Below, one piece after another: positions 1 through 6,098 of a DNA stretch of 8,675 nucleotides. A program made the translations under genes and the position numbers. The stretch's first letter is position 1; each line of letters opens with the position of its first letter. The notes beneath the pieces are model-generated. The model searched no databases, was not told the DNA's origin, and saw nothing but the letters and a program-made list of their open reading frames with translations. Source of the stretch: an uncultured Cellvibrio sp. (GTDB taxonomy: Bacteria; Pseudomonadota; Gammaproteobacteria; Pseudomonadales; Cellvibrionaceae); assembly GCA_946482345.1 (NCBI GenBank), contig CAMLRJ010000116.1, positions 1 to 8,675 of the forward strand, written 5' to 3'.

Positions 1-823
1 TGTAATGTTTTTCAGCTGCGTGCTCTTCAATAAATTTATCGCTGGAAACAAAAAAACCACCGGAACCCATGGCTGGGTCATAGACGCGACCTTTATAAGG
101 TTCGAGCATTTCAACAATCAGGGTGACGATACTTTTGGGCGTGTAATATTGGCCCCCTTGTTTGCCTTCGGCGAGTGCGAATTGGCCGAGGAAATATTCG
201 TAGACGTGGCCGAGAATATCTTTACTGTGCAGCGATAATTTTTCGCCGTTGTAAACAGGATTGGTAAAGCTGGTATCGGAAAAACTGTTAATCAGGCCGA
301 TAAGTTTATCGTTATCCAATTGATATTGGCCGATGCGATTCAAAATGCCTTTTAATTTGGTGTTGGATTTTTCAATTTCGTCTAACGCGTTATCAATTAA
401 CCAGGAAATGGAGCGCAGCTTTACGTCGTCGCCATGTTCGTCTTTCCAAATCACTGAGCCTATTGGTAAAGCCGCACTATCACGGAGAGTTTGCCAGCGT
501 GCGCTTTTGGGTACCCAGAAAACATTTTTTTCCTGGTAATAATCCAGCACTTCCAATTCATCGGTTATGGCTTGTTGGTAATCAGTTTCGGAATCGTATT
601 GTTCGCGTGGCAAGTAATAAATGTTGTCATCGCCCGATTGTGCAAAGAGTTTGCGTAATTCTGATTGGCGTTCTTCAAAAGCATCGGAAACGTATTTTAA
701 AAAAATTAATCCCAACACAATGTGTTTGTAGTTGGCTGCATCCAGATTGCTGCGGAGTTTATCGGCAGCTTTCCAGAGTTTATCGTCCAATGCAGTCAGG
801 AATTGGTATTCAAGGTTGTTCAT
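1..823 (-). CDS. hsdM: Type I restriction-modification system DNA methyltransferase subunit (HsdM), N-terminal part
   Basis: This is the modification subunit of a type I restriction-modification system. It transfers a methyl group from S-adenosylmethionine to adenine, and works in a complex with a specificity subunit (HsdS) and, for cleavage, HsdR. The minus strand reads without a stop from ATG at 823-821 to the window edge, giving 274 codons of a protein usually about 500 residues long. Residues 5-160 (NLEYQFL..., LWKAADKLR, HIVLGLIFLKYVSDAFEER) match the helical HsdM N-terminal domain. Residues 205-240 (GHVYEYFLGQFA, then GGQYYTPKSIVTLIVEML) lead into the methylase fold, and SAM-binding motif I is DPAMGSGGF at 249-257. 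The catalytic NPPF/Y motif lies beyond the edge. AAGGA (minus strand, 833-829) is a good ribosome binding site 5 nt before the ATG. hsdS and hsdR are expected to the left. The family assignment is firm; recognition specificity cannot be read. Confidence 0.96.
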   Translation of the reverse strand, partial: MNNLEYQFLTALDDKLWKAADKLRSNLDAANYKHIVLGLIFLKYVSDAFEERQSELRKLFAQSGDDNIYYLPREQYDSETDYQQAITDELEVLDYYQEKNVFWVPKSARWQTLRDSAALPIGSVIWKDEHGDDVKLRSISWLIDNALDEIEKSNTKLKGILNRIGQYQLDNDKLIGLINSFSDTSFTNPVYNGEKLSLHSKDILGHVYEYFLGQFALAEGKQGGQYYTPKSIVTLIVEMLEPYKGRVYDPAMGSGGFFVSSDKFIEEHAAEKHY

Positions 824-866
824 GAAGGTCCTTAAAAATAAATCTGTGATTATTTTATTGAGGGGG

Positions 867-895
867 AATATAGCAGTTGTGCAGAGGGATTTCAT
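867..895 (-). promoter_or_regulatory. Probable hsdM promoter
   Basis: On the minus strand ATGAAA (895-890) and TATATT (872-867) are separated by 17 nt, a plausible sigma-70 pair. Transcription would start near 860 and give a leader of about 37 nt before the hsdM ATG. If correct, the hairpin array at 899-979 lies upstream of the transcript. The -35 is only a 4/6 match. Confidence 0.4.
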
Positions 896-898
896 TCG

Positions 899-979
899 GC
901 ACTTCCATGTGCCTCACCCCTTCGGGGCAGCTTTGCTGTGCAAAAATGCTTTCCTGCATTTTTGTGAACCAGGGGGTTC
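899..979. repeat. Array of five consecutive short inverted repeats between hsdM and ssrA
   Basis: Five perfect hairpins follow each other with 0-4 nt between them. They are GCAC/GTGC (899-912, 6-nt loop), CCCC/GGGG (917-927, 3-nt loop), CAGC/GCTG (928-938, 3-nt loop), CAAAAATGC/GCATTTTTG (941-964, 6-nt loop) and GAACC/GGTTC (966-979, 4-nt loop). About 73 of 81 bases sit in a stem-loop. No convincing gene occupies the stretch. It could be a dispersed palindromic repeat, a remnant of a mobile element or recombination site, or a structured RNA. The identity is unknown; only the inverted repeats are observed. Confidence 0.6.
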
Positions 980-1003
980 TGCATCCAACCCGACACCACA
1001 AAT

Positions 1004-1034
1004 AAAAAACCCCGACACTTGCGTGCGGGGTTTT
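1004..1034 (-). terminator. Rho-independent terminator of ssrA
   Basis: A hairpin begins 6 nt after the tmRNA CCA end. The stem is AAAACCCCG paired with CGGGGTTTT, with a further CAC/GTG pairing across a one-base bulge and a TTGC loop (1006-1034, plus-strand reading). On the minus strand it runs into six T residues (1009-1004). Its position directly after the mature tmRNA end supports the call. Confidence 0.85.
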
Positions 1035-1039
1035 GTATT

Positions 1040-1394
1040 TGGTGGAGCCGGGGGGATTTGAACCCCCGTCCGCCAGCACTCCATCGAAGGCTCTACATGT
1101 TTAGGTCCGTTTACTGATTTAACCCTTAACTACCCAGCGGTCAGGGCGATAAGGGCGATCCTGTAGAGATTTAACCGCGCGGCACCAGGCGGGCTTTGCG
1201 GCGATCCAGTTCTATATGACAGTTTTTAACGCGGCACTGGCACCTTGCCAAAAACCGCTAGCTGCGATTAAGCAGCTAGAGCGTAAGAATCGTCGTTTGC
1301 GACTATTCAAGTACAGCTTTGGATTAAGGTGATTCGCTGTCATCACCACATGCACCTTGGACTTTGTCACCGTCGTCGAATCCAAATCGGCCCC
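1040..1394 (-). ncRNA. ssrA: Transfer-messenger RNA (tmRNA, 10Sa RNA)
   Basis: tmRNA rescues stalled ribosomes: its alanyl-tRNA-like end enters the A site with SmpB, then its short reading frame is translated to add a degradation tag. The 355-nt gene is complete. The 5' end GGGGCCG (1394-1388) pairs with CGGCTCC before ACCA at the 3' end (1040), giving the acceptor stem with the G3-U pair that specifies alanine charging. The T arm has a GGGGG/CCCCC stem with loop TTCAAAT. The 5' GGATTCGACG block is typical of tmRNA. The tag frame GCA...TAA (1300-1268) encodes ANDDSYALAA, ending in the ALAA protease signal of gammaproteobacterial tags. GGTGAT (1347-1342) can pair with ATCACC (1333-1328) as a first pseudoknot stem. 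smpB is not adjacent. Short open frames over this gene are shadows. Confidence 0.98.
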
Positions 1395-1442
1395 AACTGG
1401 TGATAACCCTGAAACCTCCAGAGTCAAAAACCAAGTTTGGGC

Positions 1443-1470
1443 ATTGTACGGGTATTTTCAAGGGAGACAA
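1443..1470 (-). promoter_or_regulatory. Probable ssrA promoter
   Basis: On the minus strand TTGTCT (1470-1465) and TACAAT (1448-1443) are 16 nt apart. The start would fall near 1436, leaving a leader of about 40 nt for RNase P to remove before the mature 5' G at 1394. The -35 overlaps a small inverted repeat, GACAA/TTGTC (1466-1482). A second pair, TTGACT (1427-1422) and TATCAC (1405-1400), would start almost at the mature end and leave no leader, so it is less likely. Confidence 0.45.
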
Positions 1471-1482
1471 CTTTTAATTGTC

Positions 1483-1560
1483 CCCTCCCCTGGCAAGGGG
1501 AGGGCTAGGGTGTGGTGTAAAAACAAACCCCCTCCTAACCTCCCCTTCGTAAGGGGGAGG
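1483..1560. repeat. G/C-rich palindromic repeat element (two hairpins in inverted arrangement)
   Basis: The first hairpin is a perfect 9-bp stem, CCCTCCCCT/AGGGGAGGG, with loop GGCA (1483-1504). The second is CCTCCCCTT/AAGGGGGAGG with loop CGT and one bulged G (1539-1560). The whole stretch is also an imperfect inverted repeat: the AGGGGAGGGCTAGG of the left half mirrors CCTAACCTCCCC of the right half, so it could form a larger cruciform. Similar CTCCCC...GGGGAG...TAGG blocks are, from general knowledge, scattered through intergenic regions of many bacteria. The rest of 1395-1683 holds the ssrA promoter and the leader of the next gene; nothing else is recognised. Confidence 0.7.
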
Positions 1561-1683
1561 AATAATTAGATGGAGGTCTTCTAAAAATCAGGTGTCTGCT
1601 TTTTCGAAATCCGTTTTTTGCGGGTTGAAGATAGGCAATCCCTGATAGTTAACAAATAGGACATTAATTCTCTGGAGACAATT

Positions 1684-3288
1684 ATGAAGTGGGTAAATCC
1701 ATTAAGTTTGATTGGCGCGATGTTGTTGGCAACAGCAACTCATTCAATGGCTGCGAATAGCGATGCACTTTGGTTGAGCCATGAAAAAATTAATTTCAAA
1801 AGTAAAGTCGGTGCAGCAGCGCCTGCGGGTGCGGTGGTGTTGGCAACTGTGAGCGGTGCGAAAAATAAAGTGTATTTTCAAGTGGAATCCAATACACCCT
1901 TGGTGAATTCGGTTTCTGTTAGCTCAATGGGTAAAAATGTAGCGCAGATTATTCTGAATCCTGAGCAGGCAGCCAATTTGCCGGTGGGGAAAAATGTTGG
2001 GTATGTCAGTGTGAAAGCCTGCAAAAATAAAAATTGTTCATCGCAATTTGCGGGCAGCCCGGCGATGATTAAAGTGGTGTATCAGGTTGTTGAAAAACAA
2101 AGCTCATCCAGCAGCAGTTCTTCTTCAAGTTCATCTTCATCGAGTAGTTCATCTGCGTTGGCTTGCACTAACAGTCCGGGCGATGTTTTCTTTGATCAGG
2201 TTTGTTCGCCATGGCGCGATGTATCCGCCTATGAACAACATTATGCGGATTACACCAATGCTTATGAAATTACGGATGGCAATATCGGTGGTGGAGCGCA
2301 TTTCAATATTATTCAATCGAGTGACGCTGAACGAAATCAAGTACTGGATATTCAGTATCTGAGCGCTCCTGAGTTTTTCAGTGCGGTACGCATTCGTGTT
2401 CCGGAATCGCAAAGTAACGCACTGGATATGAGTGAATATGCTAATGGAAAAATTATTTTTGATTTGAAAGTGATTAGTAATAGCACTATGAATGCGCCAT
2501 TGGAATTTACGCTGGATTGTACCTGGCCCTGCGCGAGCACTCCGAAACTGATTCGTACTGAAGTGCTAAATGAATGGAAAACTTATGAATTTTCTGTGGC
2601 AGAAATGATTGATCGCGGACTTGATATTCAGCGAGTTTCGATGGGCTTTATGTTACTACCGACTTGGGGTCAGCAAGCGGGAGCGCATTATCAAGTGGAT
2701 AATATTCGTTGGGTAAAAGGTGAGGCACCTGTAAATCCTGAAACGGTTTGTTATGCCAATTATTTTGATCATCCCTGGAATAGCGGTGTGAGTGGTGTAG
2801 GTGTGGCGGTGCTCAGCATTGGAGATTTAATCCCGGAAGCGGCTGCGCTCAACTTGACTCAGGGCGTAATCCCTTGGGTAACGGCAGTACCGGATTGGAG
2901 TCTGTTGAATCGTCAGTGGCTTTATGCAATTTCGGATGTGATGAATTATCAAACGGGTGAATTGCTTGATCCTTTCAAATTGTCCGATTGCTCGGGTGCC
3001 GGGAATTTATCATTGGAAATTTACACATCTGCAGCGTTGGTTGCGGATGGCAATATGACATTCTCCTTGATGTTTATTCGCAAGGATTGGTTGCCGATAG
3101 ATATACCGAATTCAACATTCACTGTAGCGAATATGAAACCGGATGACTGGAACAAAATTTCTGTGCCCTTATCCGAGATCACTTACGGTAGTGATTTAAA
3201 ATTTGTCGCATTGCGAATTGATGGAAGCCTGGTATCACCTGACACTCAATCAGAATTTCGGATCGACAATATTGTGATTAAACACTAA
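1684..3288 (+). CDS. Secreted multimodular protein with Ig-like domain, poly-Ser linker and two related beta-sandwich modules
   Basis: This 534-residue protein has no recognisable catalytic domain and its function is unknown; polysaccharide binding is an inference. Residues 1-23 form a signal peptide with likely cleavage after SMA. Residues 25-136 resemble a BACON/Ig-like domain, with a close Cys pair (C113, C118) in GYVSVKACKNKNC followed by AGSPAMIKVVYQV. Residues 140-157 are 18 consecutive serines, a linker type common in Cellvibrio and Saccharophagus carbohydrate-active enzymes. Two modules follow, about 166-346 and 356-534. They share a closing pattern (YQVDNIRWVKG, FRIDNIVIKH) and a preceding W-K/N strand (NEWKTYEFSVAEM, DDWNKISVPLSEI), as in galactose-binding-like jelly rolls such as ExoP C-terminal domains. 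Cys pairs C161/C174, C279/C283 and C356/C436 suggest disulfides in the periplasm or outside the cell. GGAG 6 nt before the ATG supports the start. It is convergent with the GH43 operon and ends at a shared terminator. Confidence 0.85.
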   Translation: MKWVNPLSLIGAMLLATATHSMAANSDALWLSHEKINFKSKVGAAAPAGAVVLATVSGAKNKVYFQVESNTPLVNSVSVSSMGKNVAQIILNPEQAANLPVGKNVGYVSVKACKNKNCSSQFAGSPAMIKVVYQVVEKQSSSSSSSSSSSSSSSSSSALACTNSPGDVFFDQVCSPWRDVSAYEQHYADYTNAYEITDGNIGGGAHFNIIQSSDAERNQVLDIQYLSAPEFFSAVRIRVPESQSNALDMSEYANGKIIFDLKVISNSTMNAPLEFTLDCTWPCASTPKLIRTEVLNEWKTYEFSVAEMIDRGLDIQRVSMGFMLLPTWGQQAGAHYQVDNIRWVKGEAPVNPETVCYANYFDHPWNSGVSGVGVAVLSIGDLIPEAAALNLTQGVIPWVTAVPDWSLLNRQWLYAISDVMNYQTGELLDPFKLSDCSGAGNLSLEIYTSAALVADGNMTFSLMFIRKDWLPIDIPNSTFTVANMKPDDWNKISVPLSEITYGSDLKFVALRIDGSLVSPDTQSEFRIDNIVIKH

Positions 3289-3308
3289 TGACACAAGCTT
3301 GATTTAAT

Positions 3309-3340
3309 AAAAAGCTGGCAACTGCCAGCTTTTTATTTTT
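3309..3340. terminator. Bidirectional terminator between convergent genes
   Basis: A perfect 11-bp stem, AAAAAGCTGGC/GCCAGCTTTTT with loop AACT (3309-3334), has T-rich tails on both strands (TTTTTATTTTT on plus; TTTTTATT on minus). It lies 20 nt after the stop of the plus-strand secreted protein and 33 nt after the minus-strand GH43 stop, so it can end both transcripts. Confidence 0.9.
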
Positions 3341-3367
3341 GTGGGTAGTTTATTGAATTTGCAAACT

Positions 3368-4384
3368 TCAACGATAAGGATCAATAGTGACAATACTGCC
3401 ATCATCACGATAAGTAATTTCTGTCATCTTCACTGAACGCAAGTGCGTAATACCTTCAGACAAAACAGAATCGTGATAAAACAAATAGGTTTTACCTTCA
3501 TAATCACAAATTGAATGGTGGCTGGTCCAACCAATGACAGGGTTCAAAATTCGGCCACGATAAGTGAATGGGCCGTAAGGGTTATCACCAGTGGCATAAC
3601 ACAGAAAATGTGTGTTGCCGGTTGAATAAGAAAAATAATAAGTGCCTTTGTGTTTGTGCATCCATGAAGCTTCAAAGAAACGACGGCTATAATCGCAGGC
3701 CAATAATTGTTTTCCTTCTTCATCCAGAATAATCACTTCGCGTGGTACTTCAGCGAATTCTTTCATGTCTGTCGTTAATTTTGCGACGCGTGGTGCCAGT
3801 GCAGGTTCTTGATCTTTCGGTTCTTCATTTTTTTCGTTGTAAATATTGTTGCGGTATTTTTGTAATTGGCCGCCCCAGATACCACCGAAATACATGTAGT
3901 AATTGCCATCAGAATCTTCAAACACTGCAGGGTCAATCGAGTAACTGCCTTTGATGGCTTCAGGCTCGGGTTTAAATGGCCCAACCGGTGAATCACCAAT
4001 CGCCACACCGATTTGGAAAATGCCATCTTTCTTTTTTGCAGGGAAATAAAAATAATATTTTCCATCTTTGTGTGCAGCATCGGGTGCCCACATTTGGCGC
4101 TCGGCCCAAGGCACATCTTTTACATGCAGTGCAATACCATTATCAACAGCGGCGCTGGTTGGGCTATCCATGGAAATGACATGGTAGTCCTGCATATCAA
4201 AGTGATCACCGTTGTCGTTAAAGGGGACACCGGCTTCAATATCGTGAGATGGATAAATATAAATCTTGCCATTGAACACATGCGCTGATGGATCAGCCGT
4301 GTAAATGTGTTCAACCAAAGGTTGCGAAATCGCACGGGATTTTAATTTCGCAACTTCTGCCGATGGTAATTTTTGTTCAGCCAT
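3368..4384 (-). CDS. Cytoplasmic glycoside hydrolase family 43 (beta-xylosidase / alpha-L-arabinofuranosidase type)
   Basis: GH43 enzymes are inverting glycosidases with a five-bladed beta-propeller, mostly acting on xylo- or arabino-oligosaccharides. The 338-residue protein shows the three expected acids in order: general base D31 in YTADPSAHVF, pKa modulator D151 in SYSIDPAVFEDSDG, and general acid E238 in RRFFEASWMHK. Other family marks are WAPDAAHKDGKYYFYF (99-114), IGDSPVGPF (129-137) and GWTSHHSICDYEGKTYLFYH (285-304). The length fits a single-domain enzyme without an added binding module. There is no signal peptide, so it acts in the cytoplasm on imported substrate. Its ATG lies 24 nt after the stop of the GPH symporter gene, so the two form an operon. 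AAGAGA, 8 nt before the ATG, is a moderate ribosome binding site. Whether it is a xylosidase, an arabinofuranosidase or both cannot be decided from sequence alone. Confidence 0.93.
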   Translation of the reverse strand: MAEQKLPSAEVAKLKSRAISQPLVEHIYTADPSAHVFNGKIYIYPSHDIEAGVPFNDNGDHFDMQDYHVISMDSPTSAAVDNGIALHVKDVPWAERQMWAPDAAHKDGKYYFYFPAKKKDGIFQIGVAIGDSPVGPFKPEPEAIKGSYSIDPAVFEDSDGNYYMYFGGIWGGQLQKYRNNIYNEKNEEPKDQEPALAPRVAKLTTDMKEFAEVPREVIILDEEGKQLLACDYSRRFFEASWMHKHKGTYYFSYSTGNTHFLCYATGDNPYGPFTYRGRILNPVIGWTSHHSICDYEGKTYLFYHDSVLSEGITHLRSVKMTEITYRDDGSIVTIDPYR

Positions 4385-4408
4385 AAAATGAATCTCTTGT
4401 TACTGCTG

Positions 4409-5875
4409 TTATTTGCCTGCCGCTTTGCGACGATCGTTTAAATCCATTTCGATTTTTGTTTCCATTTGTTTATGGATTGGGTAGAAAAACATCAATGCAC
4501 AAATAATAAAGAAAGGAATTGAAGGGTAGAGGCTGACGATGAGTTGTATGCCTTCAATTGTTTCAGTTGACTGTATTGCTGCACTACGATCGTAACCATA
4601 ATTTGCCAGCAAGCCCACCAAAACACTGGCACCTATCGTCAGGCCACCTTTCAAGCCAAGGATCATTGCAGAAAAAATAATAGCAGTAGCGCGACGGAAA
4701 TTTTTCCATTCAGAATAATCAGCCACATCTGCAATCATCGCCCATAACAAGGGAATTGTTACGCCGTATGTGAATCCATGCAAAATTTGTGAGGTGAACA
4801 TAAGTCCAATAGCGTCATGCGGAATCACTAAAAATATCAAAATGAACAGTGTCGAAATAAATAATCCAATTGCAAATACATTGCGTTTACCAAATTTATC
4901 GGCGAGTGGTTTGGATAAGCCGATACCTAAAATCATCATCAGAATCCCTGAACCATTAAACAAACCAAAAGCAGATGCATCAGGTTCTTTTGGCCATTTA
5001 AAATTCGGCCAGATATTTTGAATATTGCTAATCAACTGATTGAAGCCGATGGTGTCGAAAAATTGGGTCAATGCAACCGGGTCTGCAAAATATTTGAAAT
5101 AGTAAACATAGGCTCCGCCTTTGAGTGCAAGTGTGATGAACAGAAGCACGACCGAGATCAACATAATTATCCAGGGCAAATTGTGAAACAGATCCAGAAT
5201 ATCCTGTTTGATACTGCTGTCCGATTTTTCAGGTTGCATCCTTTCTTTGGTTGTCAGGAAAGTGATCACAAAACAAATGACGCTCGCGATAGCAAAAATC
5301 TGCATTACTTTTTCAAAACCAACAGCTTCGTTGCCATCACCCATTACCAGTACTAATGGTCGCAACAATGCTTGAATAATAAATTGTGCAACCATAACGG
5401 CGACAAAACGATAACTGGATAAACTGTTACGTTCTGCCATGTTGCCTGTGAGTACGCCACTTAATGCTGCGTAAGGTAAATTATTGGCGGTATAAAGTGA
5501 CATGAGTAACAAGAGAGTGGAAAAGGCGTAAATTACTTTGCCAGTTTCACCGAGATTGGGTGTACTGAATGTCAAAAAAATCAGAATAGAAAAAGGAATA
5601 GATGAGAACAAAACCCAGGGACGATAGCTGCCCCATCGTGTTCGTGTGCGATCCGCAAGAATACCGATAATCGGTGCTAAAAATACGCCGCCCAACAATC
5701 CACAAGTACCGATTACCCATTGCGCCTTGTCGGGCGCCAGACCATAGACATCGGTGTAGTAGTAGGCGATAAAAGTCACGAAAGTTTGGAACACCAGATT
5801 GGCCGCCAAATCACCAAGGCTATAGCCAACTTTTTCAACGACGGATAATTTTTGATTTGCAGAGGATGTGTTCAT
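4409..5875 (-). CDS. GPH-family (glycoside-pentoside-hexuronide) sugar:cation symporter, MFS superfamily
   Basis: This inner-membrane symporter imports a glycoside with Na+ or H+; relatives include XynB/XylP, XynT-like and MelB proteins. From the chosen ATG at 5875 it has 488 residues, normal for the family. Family marks are GYSLGDLAANLVFQTFVTF (17-35, TM1), ADRTRTRWGSYRPWVLF (74-90, the TM2-TM3 loop motif), NNLPYAALSGV (131-141), YYFKYF (258-263) and MIADVADYSEWKNFRRATAI (380-399). About 12 hydrophobic segments are visible. Residues about 264-305 add a semi-polar stretch between the TM7- and TM8-like segments that is longer than in MelB. The frame stays open to an ATG at 6031, but those 52 extra residues precede the family N-terminus and cover the leader, so they were left out. 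The chosen start has only a weak ribosome binding site (AAAGAT). It is the first gene of the operon with GH43, which suggests pentoside substrates. Confidence 0.93.
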   Translation of the reverse strand: MNTSSANQKLSVVEKVGYSLGDLAANLVFQTFVTFIAYYYTDVYGLAPDKAQWVIGTCGLLGGVFLAPIIGILADRTRTRWGSYRPWVLFSSIPFSILIFLTFSTPNLGETGKVIYAFSTLLLLMSLYTANNLPYAALSGVLTGNMAERNSLSSYRFVAVMVAQFIIQALLRPLVLVMGDGNEAVGFEKVMQIFAIASVICFVITFLTTKERMQPEKSDSSIKQDILDLFHNLPWIIMLISVVLLFITLALKGGAYVYYFKYFADPVALTQFFDTIGFNQLISNIQNIWPNFKWPKEPDASAFGLFNGSGILMMILGIGLSKPLADKFGKRNVFAIGLFISTLFILIFLVIPHDAIGLMFTSQILHGFTYGVTIPLLWAMIADVADYSEWKNFRRATAIIFSAMILGLKGGLTIGASVLVGLLANYGYDRSAAIQSTETIEGIQLIVSLYPSIPFFIICALMFFYPIHKQMETKIEMDLNDRRKAAGK

Positions 5876-5901
5876 TGTTATCGATCTTTTATTGGTAGCA
5901 G

Positions 5902-5961
5902 TACCCCATAACTGCCAGACTTCGTTGATTCTGCCCGGTGGGGTAATTTGGATAGGGCAGA
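5902..5961 (-). promoter_or_regulatory. Possible H-type pseudoknot in the leader of the symporter operon
   Basis: Read on the minus strand, TCTGCCC (5961-5955) pairs with GGGCAGA (5936-5930). TACCCCA (5945-5939), inside that loop, pairs with TGGGGTA (5908-5902) downstream. Two interleaved 7-bp stems in this order make an H-type pseudoknot with connecting loops of about 9, 2 and 21 nt. It ends 26 nt before the symporter ATG. TATAAA (5972-5967) upstream could serve as a -10 and would put the RNA start near the first stem, but it lacks a good -35. The same repeats could instead be DNA operator half-sites. It matches no riboswitch class recognised by eye. Confidence 0.35.
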
Positions 5962-6030
5962 CCATTTTTATACTTTGTAAGGTTGGGCAATATACACAAA
6001 TGATAAGAAAAAAACTGATTCTATGGGCCA

Positions 6031-6054
6031 ATTTTTGATCAAATAGTCAAAAAT
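6031..6054. promoter_or_regulatory. Palindromic candidate operator in the divergent control region
   Basis: Arms ATTTTTGA (6031-6038) and TCAAAAAT (6047-6054) form a perfect 8-bp inverted repeat with an 8-bp spacer. The left arm also starts an inner palindrome, TTTGATCAAA (6034-6043). It sits between the divergent symporter operon and the TonB receptor gene, where a shared regulator would be expected to bind. It fits neither the CRP (TGTGA-N6-TCACA) nor the FNR (TTGAT-N4-ATCAA) consensus. The regulator is unknown. Confidence 0.45.
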
Positions 6055-6098
6055 AATATTAGGGTGTTGGAGGACGCAAGAAATAAATGCGGAATCGC

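Noticed and set aside
333..1061. Plus-strand open frames at 5-238, 333-539, 463-825 and 732-1061
   Set aside because: They are antisense to hsdM, whose minus-strand frame is uninterrupted and carries clear methyltransferase motifs.
855..1427. Minus-strand open frames at 855-1079 and 1212-1427
   Set aside because: They lie over the ssrA gene, its terminator and the hairpin array. They lack a ribosome binding site and coding character, and the RNA gene explains the sequence.
1400..1427. TTGACT-16-TATCAC as the main ssrA promoter
   Set aside because: Transcription would begin at about the mature 5' end, leaving no leader for RNase P. The upstream TTGTCT-16-TACAAT pair fits better, though neither is proven.
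1357..1569. Plus-strand 70-codon frame across the ssrA 5' end and the G/C-rich repeat
   Set aside because: It is formed by structural RNA sequence and palindromic repeat and has no recognisable protein features.
1571..1683. Promoter for the secreted protein gene (for example TTGAAG at 1625-1630)
   Set aside because: No -10 at a normal distance is convincing (the best is TAGTTA at 15 nt), so no promoter was called.
2101..2154. Serine run as a simple nucleotide microsatellite or phase-variable tract
   Set aside because: Six different serine codons are mixed, so there is no uniform repeat unit that would slip.
5876..6031. N-terminal extension of the symporter to the ATG at 6031
   Set aside because: The 52 extra residues are not GPH-like, the family N-terminus begins just after the internal ATG at 5875, and the stretch contains the operon leader.
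6032..6053. CRP or FNR/Anr binding site
   Set aside because: The half-sites TTTTTGA/TCAAAAA and the 8-bp spacing do not match TGTGA-N6-TCACA or TTGAT-N4-ATCAA.
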